64,000 nucleotides of DNA. Source: Bordetella genomosp. 7 (GTDB taxonomy: Bacteria > Pseudomonadota > Gammaproteobacteria > Burkholderiales > Burkholderiaceae_B). Under the pieces are notes generated by a model. That model saw only the letters and a program-made list of their open reading frames with translations, did no database searches and was not told the origin of the DNA. Made by a program: the position numbers and the translations under genes. The stretch covers positions 62,001 through 126,000 of the forward strand of contig NZ_NEVK01000004.1 of the NCBI RefSeq assembly GCF_002261265.1. Reading direction: 5' to 3'. Shown piece by piece: positions 29,400-37,266 of this stretch. Positions within the stretch are counted from its first letter, which is position 1; the number at the start of each line of letters is the position of its first letter.

Positions 29400-30275
29400 T
29401 CAGGGCAGCAGCATGACGCGCACCGGTTCAAAGCCGGCGCGCTTTTTCCAGGTCAGCAGGCCCGGCCCGCCGTGTTCCAGGGCCCCGTACCAGACTGCGC
29501 GCACGCCCGCTGCGCACGGTTCGGCCGCGTCAAGCAGCCAGTTCACGATGGCGGCATGCATGAAGGGCATGACGCCATGCGGCAGATGGTCTTTGTGGCC
29601 CATGATGTCCAGGTAATGCACCACGTCAGCGCACCGGGTCAGCTTCACATACGCGACCAGCCGGCGGTCGGTGCGCAGTGCGCCGTTGTGATGGCCTGGC
29701 TCGGGCAGAAACACGCCCCACCAGGTGGTCCAATGCGTCGCGCAAGCCGGGACGGGAACGGGCATGGGGCCCGAGGCGGGCGAGGCAATGTGCGCCGGCT
29801 TGAGCAGCCAGCGCGCCAGCACGGGGCCGCCGCTGCGTACGGCCATTGAGGTTTTCACGGCATGTACATCATGCACGTGCATGGGCAGAGCAAACCGTTC
29901 GGCCAGGTAGCCCAGGCGTTGGGCATGGCGGATTTTGGGCAGGGTGCGTCGTGAACGTTGGCGCAGCAGGGCTTCGAAGCCGGCCCGTGAGCCGCACCGC
30001 GACAGATCCAGCATCATGGGAGCCGCCCGCGATGCGCCGGCTGTGATGGGCTCGTCGGCCGTGCGCATGTCGTAACGCCGTGCCACTCGCAAGAAGCGGC
30101 GCAAGGCCTGCTGCGCGGCCTTGCCGTGGGCCATCCGGGCACGAACGGCCAGGGGCAGCACCGGCAGGGGCAGTTCGGCCGGCCAGCCGCGTAGTCTTGC
30201 CGGCTTGCGCAGGCGCGTCAGCACCGGGTCGACCGCCCGGTAATAGGCGGCCATCAGCAGGTCGAAAGGAGTCAT
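29400..30275 (-). CDS. Hypothetical protein, possibly GNAT-like
   Basis: A 291-residue basic protein that I do not recognise with confidence. It has no signal peptide and no clear membrane segment. The last residues, LLTWKKRAGFEPVRVML, resemble the end of acetyltransferase (GNAT/FemAB-like) folds, and a central histidine-rich stretch (MHVHDVHAVK) is notable. It converges on hipA with a 19-bp gap and is divergent from the LysR gene at 30410. The start and the reading frame look sound by codon position, but the function is open. Confidence 0.6.
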   Translation of the reverse strand: MTPFDLLMAAYYRAVDPVLTRLRKPARLRGWPAELPLPVLPLAVRARMAHGKAAQQALRRFLRVARRYDMRTADEPITAGASRAAPMMLDLSRCGSRAGFEALLRQRSRRTLPKIRHAQRLGYLAERFALPMHVHDVHAVKTSMAVRSGGPVLARWLLKPAHIASPASGPMPVPVPACATHWTTWWGVFLPEPGHHNGALRTDRRLVAYVKLTRCADVVHYLDIMGHKDHLPHGVMPFMHAAIVNWLLDAAEPCAAGVRAVWYGALEHGGPGLLTWKKRAGFEPVRVMLLP

Positions 30276-30409
30276 CGCGGCAAAGACAGGGTTGCCCAGC
30301 AGTCAGCATCGTAATCTATAGCCGGGTCCATGCTGTGCCGCAGGCCGGTGCCTGTTCCGGAGCGCCGTGGTTCCTCTAAGATGACACGTTTCGCGGGATG
30401 GGGCGCGCC

Positions 30410-31351
30410 ATGGAATTGCGGCAATTGGAACTCTTCATCGGCATTGCCGAGGCTGGGGCGTATTCGCGGGCGGCGATGCGCATGTCGATCAGCCAGCCGA
30501 TTCTCAGCCGGCAGATCAGGGCGCTGGAAGATGAGCTGGGCGTGGCGCTGTTCCATCGCACCGGCCGAGGGGTCACATTGACACAGGCGGGCGCCTTGCT
30601 TGAGCAATATGCGCGCGGCCTGGTCGATACGGCCCGCGATGCGGCCGTCGCCGTCAAGGCCCTGGGCGGTGCGCCCACCGGGCCGGTGGTGCTGGGCATG
30701 CCGGCCTCCATATCGACCGTGCTGTCCGTGTCGTTGATCGAAGCGTTCCGGCGCGCATTTCCGGGCATGTCGCTGAAGTTCATGGAAGGCTACAGCGGCC
30801 ATGTGCTCGAATGGCTGGCGGCGGGCCGCACCGACATTTCGGTGCTGTACGATGCGCCGCGACTCGGCATCCCGACCCTGCCCACAGAGGCTTTGCTGAC
30901 CGACGAACTCTTCTTGCTGGGGCCGGCCGGCGATCCGGCGGGCGTGGGCGCGGGCCCCGTGCCGGCGGCACGGCTGAGCCGCATTCCCATGATCCTGCCC
31001 AGCCGGCCGCACGGTATACGTGTGCTGGTCGACGAGTCGCTCGCCAGTATCGGGCTGACGCCCAACGTGGAACTGGAAATCGACGCCATGCATTCCATGC
31101 TGCGCCTGGTGGAAAGCGGCCTGGGCTACGCCGTCCTGTCGTATGCATGCGTGGCTTCGCAGATCGCGCAACGACGCATGCGTATCTGGCGCATCGTGCA
31201 GCCCACCATCACCCGGTCGCTGGTGATCGCCACCTCGACACAGCGGCCTTCGACCCACGCAGTGCGCGCGCTGGGCACCATCCTGCGTCGCCAGATCCAG
31301 GATCTCGTCGAGCAAGGACGCTGGACCCCCGATCCCGCCGTGTTTTCCTGA
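30410..31351 (+). CDS. LysR family transcriptional regulator
   Basis: A 313-residue LysR protein. The HTH reads MELRQLELFIGIAEAGAYSR followed by MSISQPILSRQIRALEDELGV. It resembles the Nac/NAC-like branch of LysR regulators, which is a loose match. The ATG at 30410 is preferred to one four codons earlier because homologues begin MELRQL. It converges on the dehydrogenase gene at 31392, so control of that gene is not implied by orientation. Confidence 0.9.
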   Translation: MELRQLELFIGIAEAGAYSRAAMRMSISQPILSRQIRALEDELGVALFHRTGRGVTLTQAGALLEQYARGLVDTARDAAVAVKALGGAPTGPVVLGMPASISTVLSVSLIEAFRRAFPGMSLKFMEGYSGHVLEWLAAGRTDISVLYDAPRLGIPTLPTEALLTDELFLLGPAGDPAGVGAGPVPAARLSRIPMILPSRPHGIRVLVDESLASIGLTPNVELEIDAMHSMLRLVESGLGYAVLSYACVASQIAQRRMRIWRIVQPTITRSLVIATSTQRPSTHAVRALGTILRRQIQDLVEQGRWTPDPAVFS

Positions 31352-31391
31352 AGCACGGCGCCGACACGGCGGGGGCCGAGGCCGGCCGTAC

Positions 31392-32297
31392 TCAACTGCC
31401 GCCGCGCGCCCGGATGGGCACGCCGCCCCAGGTTTCGAGCACCTTGGCCACGTGCGTGAAGTCGGCGTCGTCGCCGCAGAGCGCCGTGGTCAGCAGCAGC
31501 ATTTCGCGCACCGCCGACCCCACCACCATGGGCACGCCGATGGCTTCGGATTCATCCACGCACAGGCGCACGTCTTTGTATGCCAGGCGGGCGGCGAATC
31601 CGATGTCGAAGGTGCCCGTCAGCACGGCCTTCGGGAACTTGTCTTGCGTGGCGGTATTGCGGCCCGACCCGGCATTGATGACGTCGAGCATCACCGCAGG
31701 GTCCAGGCCGGCCTTCACCCCCATGGCCATTGCCTCAGATGTAATGGCCACGGCCGCCGCCGACAGCAGGTTGTTCGCCAGCTTCATCGTCTGGCCCATG
31801 CCGGGCTCGGCACCCAGGTAGAACGCCGGACCGAAGTGCTTGAGCGTGGGCGCCAGCAGGTCGTAATGGCTGCGCTCGCAGGCGGCCATGACGGCCAGCG
31901 TGCCGCGCCGCGCGCCGCCCACGCCGCCGCTGACCGGGGCGTCGATATAAGTGATATTGCGCTCGGCCAGGCTGCGCGCCACCAGGCGGGCCGTGCGCGG
32001 CCCGATGGTGGATAAGTCCACCACGCGATTCACGCGCGTGCCGCCGATCACGCCGTCGGCGCCCAGCGTGACCTGCTGCACGATCTCCGGGGTGGGCAGA
32101 CTCAGGAAAACCGTGTCGACGCTATCGCACAATTCGCGGATGCTGGCGCAGGGGCGCGCTCCGCGCTGGCGCAGCGCCTCGATGGCGGCGCCATTGCTGT
32201 CATAGACCGCCAGTGCGTAGCCGGCATCGAGCAGCCGGCCTGCCATGGGGCCCCCCATATTGCCCAGGCCGATAAAGCCATATGTAAAGTCAGGCAT
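31392..32297 (-). CDS. NAD(P)-dependent beta-hydroxyacid dehydrogenase
   Basis: A 301-residue member of the 3-hydroxyisobutyrate dehydrogenase / tartronate-semialdehyde reductase family. Blocks seen are GFIGLGNMGGPMAGRLL (cofactor loop), VSGGVGGARRGTL (substrate loop) and GQTMKLANNLL with the catalytic lysine. It oxidises a beta-hydroxyacid, though the exact substrate is unclear. The ATG at 32297 has a good AAGGAAA site. A Bug-type receptor gene lies upstream on the same strand with a 35-bp gap, suggesting a two-gene operon for an organic acid. Confidence 0.9.
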   Translation of the reverse strand: MPDFTYGFIGLGNMGGPMAGRLLDAGYALAVYDSNGAAIEALRQRGARPCASIRELCDSVDTVFLSLPTPEIVQQVTLGADGVIGGTRVNRVVDLSTIGPRTARLVARSLAERNITYIDAPVSGGVGGARRGTLAVMAACERSHYDLLAPTLKHFGPAFYLGAEPGMGQTMKLANNLLSAAAVAITSEAMAMGVKAGLDPAVMLDVINAGSGRNTATQDKFPKAVLTGTFDIGFAARLAYKDVRLCVDESEAIGVPMVVGSAVREMLLLTTALCGDDADFTHVAKVLETWGGVPIRARGGS

Positions 32298-32332
32298 GAC
32301 GTTTCCTTCTGTTTGCCGAGGGTAGGGCGGAT

Positions 32333-33298
32333 TCAACGGGGGCGCAGGCCGATCTGCTGGGCCAGGTCTGCCACGCGCTTGGTGTCCTGGGCCAGCAGTT
32401 TCGCGAACGGGTCGGGGCCGCGTTGCGCGCTGGTGGGCGCCTGGGCGGCCAGCTGTTCGAGCCGGTCCTTGAATTCGGGGCTGTCTATCACTACCGACAA
32501 TGCCTCGGCCAGCTTGTCGATGACGGGCCGCGGCGTACCCTTGGGCGCCACCACGCCGTTCCAGATCGCCAGGTCGAACTGCGGCAATCCGCCTTCGGCG
32601 AAGGTGGGAACGTCGGGCATTTGGGGCAGGCGCTGCGGCGTGGACACTGCCACCGCCCGCACGCGCCCGTCTTTGTGCAAGGGCATGATGGTCACCGTCT
32701 GGTCCAGCACGCCGTCGATGACCCCGGCCATCAGGTCAGTCAGCGCCGGGCCGGAGCCACGATACTGGATCAATTCGCCTTCCGACCCGGACAGATGCAG
32801 GAACATGCCCTCGGCCAGATGCGCGGTCGTGCCCGGCCCGCCGGACCCGAAATTCAGCCGGGGGGCAGACTTCATGCGGGTCAGCATGTCGGGCAGGGCC
32901 TTGATGCCGCTCTTGTTGCTGACCGCCAGCACCATCGGCACCGTGGCGACCGTGCTTACCGTGGCCAGGTCGCGCACCGGGTCGACCCCCGCGTCCGGAT
33001 TCAGCAGAGGGATGATGGCCATCGACAAGTTGCTGAACATCAGGGTGTAGCCGTCCGGTTCGGACTTCATCAGCCGTTGCATGCCGATCAAGCCGCCGGC
33101 GCCGGTGGTGTTTTCGACCACCACCGGCTGCCCCAGCGTCTTCGACAGCGAATTGCCGATCAGCCGCGCCAGCGTGTCCAGCGTGCCGCCGGGCGCCACG
33201 CCGACAATCATCGTAATCGGGCGGGATGGAAATTCCTGCGCCCACGCCGCGCCGGCGATCAACAAGGTGGTCAGGCAACCTGCAAAAAAGCGCAACAT
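32333..33298 (-). CDS. Bug-type tripartite tricarboxylate receptor (TctC)
   Basis: A 321-residue periplasmic binding protein of the Bug family, with a signal peptide (MLRFFAGCLTTLLIAGAAWA). The family start FPSRPITMIVGVAPGGTLD and the block VVVENTTGAGG are present. No tctA or tctB membrane genes lie nearby, which is common for Bug genes in Bordetella and relatives. It is upstream of the dehydrogenase gene and likely binds the acid that enzyme processes. The ATG at 33298 is chosen to begin at the signal peptide. Confidence 0.9.
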   Translation of the reverse strand: MLRFFAGCLTTLLIAGAAWAQEFPSRPITMIVGVAPGGTLDTLARLIGNSLSKTLGQPVVVENTTGAGGLIGMQRLMKSEPDGYTLMFSNLSMAIIPLLNPDAGVDPVRDLATVSTVATVPMVLAVSNKSGIKALPDMLTRMKSAPRLNFGSGGPGTTAHLAEGMFLHLSGSEGELIQYRGSGPALTDLMAGVIDGVLDQTVTIMPLHKDGRVRAVAVSTPQRLPQMPDVPTFAEGGLPQFDLAIWNGVVAPKGTPRPVIDKLAEALSVVIDSPEFKDRLEQLAAQAPTSAQRGPDPFAKLLAQDTKRVADLAQQIGLRPR

Positions 33299-33499
33299 GA
33301 CGGGTCTCCTTGGTTTGTCTGTCGGCCCGCCGTTGGATGGCGCGGCGGGCAGCTGCCCTTCGGGGGGCTGCCCTGATACTAGCCAGCCAAGCGCCTGACA
33401 GTGCCCATGATGCCGACATACCAGCCTTGACATTTTGCGCATAGTAGGCGGGCACGCCATTTGCTCAATGCGCCGCACTATCTACTCATCGAGAGCGTC

Positions 33500-34369
33500 A
33501 TGAAGCCGATCCGCAAAGCCGTTTTTCCCGTCGCGGGCATGGGCACCCGTTTTTTGCCGGCCACCAAGGCCATGCCTAAGGAAATGCTGCCCATCGTGGA
33601 CAAGCCGCTGATTCAATATGCGGTCGAAGAGGCGGTGCAGGCCGGCATCACCGAGCTGATTTTTGTTACGGGGCGGAACAAGCGGGCCATCGAGGATCAT
33701 TTCGACAGCGTTCCCGAGCTCGAGGCGGGGTTGCTGGCCAAGCACAAGACCGCATTGCTCGAAGCGGTGCGCAATGTCATCCCGCCGCACGTCACATGCA
33801 TCTATACCCGCCAGCCGGCCCCGCTGGGGCTGGGCCACGCCGTGCTGTGCGCGCAGCACATCGTGGGAGACGAGCCGTTTGCGGTGCTATTGGCCGACGA
33901 CCTGATCGACGCCGACGTGTCGGCCACCGCGCAGCTCATCGACGCTGCCCGCCGGCACGATGGCAGTGTGCTGGCCATCCAGAACGTGCCGCGCGACCAG
34001 ACCGACAAGTACGGGATCATCTCGGGCCATCGTGTCGACGGGCGCACCACCCAGTTGCAGGACATCGTAGAAAAACCCCAACCCGCGCGCGCGCCCACCA
34101 CGCTTGCCGTGGTCGGACGGTACGTGCTTGAACCGCGGATCTTCGACTTGTTGCGCGCCACCCAGGCTGGCGTGGGCGGAGAAATCCAGTTGACCGACGG
34201 CATCGCCCAATTACTGCGCGAGCGCAGCGTCTTCGGATATCGGTACGAAGGGGTGCGCTACGACTGCGGAAGCAAGGCGGGGTTCTTCCAGGCCACGATG
34301 GACCTGGGCCGCAAATACCATGGACTTGGCGTCACGGCGGATGAGGCCGCCCTGGCGATGGGCGACTGA
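33500..34369 (+). CDS. galU: UTP-glucose-1-phosphate uridylyltransferase
   Basis: A 289-residue GalU, which makes UDP-glucose for envelope polysaccharides and LPS. The nucleotide site is clear ([20 protein letters not shown]), as is the sugar-binding region ending in [16 protein letters not shown]. Length agrees with the family. The ATG at 33500 was chosen over an earlier in-frame start because [10 protein letters not shown] is the normal family start. It precedes the iron-permease-family gene on the same strand by 56 bp. Confidence 0.95.
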   Translation: MKPIRKAVFPVAGMGTRFLPATKAMPKEMLPIVDKPLIQYAVEEAVQAGITELIFVTGRNKRAIEDHFDSVPELEAGLLAKHKTALLEAVRNVIPPHVTCIYTRQPAPLGLGHAVLCAQHIVGDEPFAVLLADDLIDADVSATAQLIDAARRHDGSVLAIQNVPRDQTDKYGIISGHRVDGRTTQLQDIVEKPQPARAPTTLAVVGRYVLEPRIFDLLRATQAGVGGEIQLTDGIAQLLRERSVFGYRYEGVRYDCGSKAGFFQATMDLGRKYHGLGVTADEAALAMGD

Positions 34370-34425
34370 CCGAGCCGGTGGCTCAGCCAAGGGTATGCCA
34401 GCGCATCTCCAGTCCGGGAGCAGTC

Positions 34426-34905
34426 ATGAAGCCTCGTACTCGTAGCGGCAAGCTCGAACGTGGCGGCCGCAGGCGGGCCGCTCGACAGAGCCGGCCGGAA
34501 CCCAGGCAGGCGCGGCCGCAGTCTTCGGCGGCCCGCATGTTCGACCATTTCGCTACCGCGGTGGCGCGCGCCACCGGGTCGCCTATCGCTTTTGGCATGG
34601 CTGTCGCACTGATCGTACTGTGGGCGATCGCCGGCCCGTGGGCAGGGTTTTCGGAAGTCTGGCAGCTGGTGGTGAACACCGGCACCACGATCATCACCTT
34701 CCTGATGGTCTTCCTTATCCAGCAGAACCAGAACAAGGACAGCCGGGCGCTGCACGTCAAGTTGGACGAACTGCTGATGGCCCTGAAAGGGGCGAACGAG
34801 AAGCTAGTGGACATTGAAGAAATGGAAGAGGACGAACTCGACGAAGTGGTCGAGCGGTACCGCCAGCTGGCGCTGGCCGCGCGCAAACGCAAATCGCTCA
34901 AGTAG
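34426..34905 (+). CDS. Low-affinity iron permease family protein
   Basis: A 159-residue protein of the PF04120-type family. It has an Arg-rich N-terminus of about 35 residues, two hydrophobic segments (IAFGMAVALIVLWAIAG and TIITFLMVFLIQQNQNKDS) and an acidic C-terminal helix (DIEEMEEDELDEVVERY). The QNQNKDSRALHVKLDELL block is typical of the family. The name comes from yeast Fet4; iron transport in bacteria is not proven. A GGGAG site precedes the ATG. Confidence 0.85.
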   Translation: MKPRTRSGKLERGGRRRAARQSRPEPRQARPQSSAARMFDHFATAVARATGSPIAFGMAVALIVLWAIAGPWAGFSEVWQLVVNTGTTIITFLMVFLIQQNQNKDSRALHVKLDELLMALKGANEKLVDIEEMEEDELDEVVERYRQLALAARKRKSLK

Positions 34906-34949
34906 CGGCATGTCGCTTGCTGCGGCGATCACCTGCCAAGGAGACGACT

Positions 34950-35354
34950 ATGCAAGTTTTTCCGTTTACACCCCGCTGTGCCGGGTTGTTGGCCGCGTGC
35001 CTGCTAGCCGTGCCTGTGGCGCTGGCCAGCCAGGCGCCCCTTGCGCCCGGCGCCGGTTCCACGGAGCCGGGTACGCACCCGATGCCAGACAGCAGCCGCA
35101 TGCGCGATGGTGATTCGGCCACGCAGGCGCAGAGCGACTCAAACCCCAAGCGGCCCAGCGCGAGCCCCGGCGAGCGGCTGCGGCCGCCTACCCAGCCCGA
35201 GCAGCAGAAGCCCGTGCCGGCGCAGGCCGATCCCCAGCCGATGCCCGGCGGTCAGGGCCAGGTGAAATCGGGGCAACAGGGCCCCGACGGGAACGGGCAG
35301 ATACCCGGCGGGCGCGCCGGCTCCGGCGGTCACAAACATGGTTCTGGCCGTTAG
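34950..35354 (+). CDS. Secreted Pro/Gly/Gln-rich hypothetical protein
   Basis: A 134-residue protein with a Sec signal peptide (PFTPRCAGLLAACLLAVPVA, cleavage near ALAS). The mature part is low-complexity, rich in Pro, Gln, Gly and Ser, and lacks any recognised domain. A good AAGGAGA site precedes the ATG. It follows the iron-permease-family gene on the same strand by 44 bp. It is presumably a disordered periplasmic or surface protein. Confidence 0.65.
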   Translation: MQVFPFTPRCAGLLAACLLAVPVALASQAPLAPGAGSTEPGTHPMPDSSRMRDGDSATQAQSDSNPKRPSASPGERLRPPTQPEQQKPVPAQADPQPMPGGQGQVKSGQQGPDGNGQIPGGRAGSGGHKHGSGR

Positions 35355-35398
35355 CCGCGCCTGCCGTCCGTGGCGAACCTTATGACAGGAGGCATCCC

Positions 35399-35596
35399 AT
35401 GAATAACTTCACCCTCGTGCACCGAGAACCGGCTGGCCCGCCGGGCGTCCCGCCCGGCGAGCCCAACTGGCCCGGCCAGCCCGCTCCGGAGGAACCCACG
35501 CCGGATACGCACCCCCCGCCTTACGACCCCGATCGCGTTCCCGGAACGCCCCAGGGCCCCAACCCGTCATCCCCCGACGGAATCGATATCGCCTGA
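35399..35596 (+). CDS. Small proline-rich hypothetical protein
   Basis: A 65-residue protein in which roughly a third of the residues are proline (blocks such as PPGVPPGEPNWPGQPAPEEP). It has no signal peptide or membrane segment. The strong AGGAGG Shine-Dalgarno eight bases upstream of the ATG is the main reason to accept it as a gene. It follows the secreted Pro/Gly-rich gene by 44 bp on the same strand. Function unknown. Confidence 0.6.
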   Translation: MNNFTLVHREPAGPPGVPPGEPNWPGQPAPEEPTPDTHPPPYDPDRVPGTPQGPNPSSPDGIDIA

Positions 35597-35894
35597 CTGC
35601 GAAGGTTCCGGGCTGCCCCCCTCTTTATTCCATCACTTTAGTAATCCAGGAATAAAACGACTGCGCTAAATGGGATAGGGCGAATATTGCGGTTATTTCA
35701 TGCTTAGAATGACTGCATGTAATATGAATTTGCATTTGTTTGCTTTCAACGCGCATATAGACGCAAATTCAGGAGGATTAATCTATTCCCTGTTGCACAT
35801 AATGACCCACTCTTCCGAGGATAGATATTGATACGCAGAGTTACAGCCTCGGCTGTTTACTTATTCCTCGAAACTTGCGGAAGGGTAGGCTATT
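35597..35894. other. AT-rich gap upstream of the AraC gene
   Basis: About 300 bp clearly richer in A and T than the surroundings. It contains an AGGAGG at 35771 that is followed only by a nine-codon frame starting at 35802, too far away to be convincing. No RNA gene was recognised. It should contain the AraC promoter. Confidence 0.5.
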
Positions 35895-36881
35895 GTGCAG
35901 GCGCTTATTGGTTATCCGGCAAACTCGTCCGTGCGGGACCCGGCCAACGGGCCGGGCGCATTGGTATTCAAGTTTCGCCAAGGCGGGGCCCATTTACTGC
36001 TGTGCAATGGTTTCGACGCCTCCGACCCCGCCGAACCCCGTCGGCAGGCGGCGCCTGACGCCCAGCGCCATGCCAGCGCCGGCGTGGCGCTGCAGCGATT
36101 GATCACATCGGATTCCTGGCTGCTGGCGTATGCGCGCCAGCGCCTTACCGTGTTATGCAGAGGCGCATTGTTGGTGCTGCCCGAGTTCCAGCTGGTACTG
36201 CTGCGTGGCCAGGAGATCAACTGCGGAAGCTTCCAGGACTTCCACGGCACCTTGTTGCTGATGCACGATACCGCCATGTCGCCGCAGGACCGCAAACTCC
36301 TGGCGCAGCGCCCGGCCGATGTGCGTTTCGACAGCGCCTGGGCGCGGTTGCTGATGGCGTATCTGGGCGCGCTCGACGCGGCCACACTGGCTTTCATTGG
36401 CCGTGAAGAATCGGGCGGCGCCTTGATAGAACAGCAGATCATGAGCCTGCTTCGGCGCGCCCTGCGCGAGAGAGCCGGCGGGGCCAGGCCATGGCTGCAG
36501 CGCTGCGCGTCCCCTGAGCGGGCCCAGAGCCGCGGGGAGCTCCTGTACCGGAACATTTGCGCGTGGGTGGAAGATAACTTCGCGATGGCCGAGATAAGCA
36601 GCGAATTGGCCGCCGATCATTTTCAGGTGTCGCCGCGCTACGTGCAGAACCTGTTCTCGCGCTATGGCGACGGCGTGACATTCGTGGCCTTGGTGCGCAA
36701 CAAGCGTCTTTGTCGCGCTATGGAGATGCTGGCCGATCCGCGTTACGCACATCAGAACATTTCCGAAATTTGCTGGAACTGCGGTTTCACCGACCCTGTT
36801 TATTTCGGAAAGATATTCCGGGAAAAGTTCGGCATGACGCCCGGACAGGCGCGTCGCCATAGCTTCAATTCAGCATCGTGA
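35895..36881 (+). CDS. AraC family transcriptional regulator
   Basis: A 328-residue protein with a C-terminal AraC-type double helix-turn-helix. Residues from about 225 to 325 contain NICAWVEDNFAMAEISSELA, then NISEICWNCGFTDPVYFGKI and FREKFGMTPGQARR, which is typical. The N-terminal 200 residues are not recognisable as a known sensor. The start is a GTG at 35895 with only a modest AGGGTAGG site, so the N-terminus is uncertain. It is followed on the same strand by the trimeric autotransporter gene, a plausible target. Confidence 0.85.
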   Translation: MQALIGYPANSSVRDPANGPGALVFKFRQGGAHLLLCNGFDASDPAEPRRQAAPDAQRHASAGVALQRLITSDSWLLAYARQRLTVLCRGALLVLPEFQLVLLRGQEINCGSFQDFHGTLLLMHDTAMSPQDRKLLAQRPADVRFDSAWARLLMAYLGALDAATLAFIGREESGGALIEQQIMSLLRRALRERAGGARPWLQRCASPERAQSRGELLYRNICAWVEDNFAMAEISSELAADHFQVSPRYVQNLFSRYGDGVTFVALVRNKRLCRAMEMLADPRYAHQNISEICWNCGFTDPVYFGKIFREKFGMTPGQARRHSFNSAS

Positions 36882-37266
36882 TCAGGCTCGGCGCAGGGCT
36901 GTTTTCATATTCTGGATACGGGAAGACCATCGGAAATTCGGCACGCTTAACAATGTTTGTGTTTGTTAATCACGTAAGTGCTAGTTTCATGCGCATTAGA
37001 ACTAATTCACACAAGCGCAGTGAAGCGAATATATCGGCGACCGCAGGATTAGATGCTTTAACAGCATAAATGCGGGCACAACGCCGGTTTACGCGGGACT
37101 GAAGTTCGCCATGCCGCGCAAATAAATCGCAGGTTTGATGCATTCACCGTCGCATGCCATTGCATGCGACGTAGGCGTCGTGTTGCCTGTTTCCGATAAC
37201 AGATCAGTCCCCAGCGCACTTTGGCGTCCGGCGATCACAGCGATCATTGACAGAGTAGAGATCAGC
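36882..37266. promoter_or_regulatory. Autotransporter leader region with hairpin
   Basis: A 385-bp gap ahead of the autotransporter gene. The first half is AT-rich and probably holds the promoter. A perfect hairpin lies at 37148-37171: the arms CGTCGCATGC and GCATGCGACG enclose a CATT loop. There is no T-run after it. It could be part of the 5' untranslated leader. No small gene was recognised. Confidence 0.55.

Noticed and set aside
35802-35831. A nine-codon frame after an AGGAGG at 35771 ahead of the AraC gene
   Set aside because: The spacing of about 25 bp from Shine-Dalgarno to ATG is too long and the peptide has no support.
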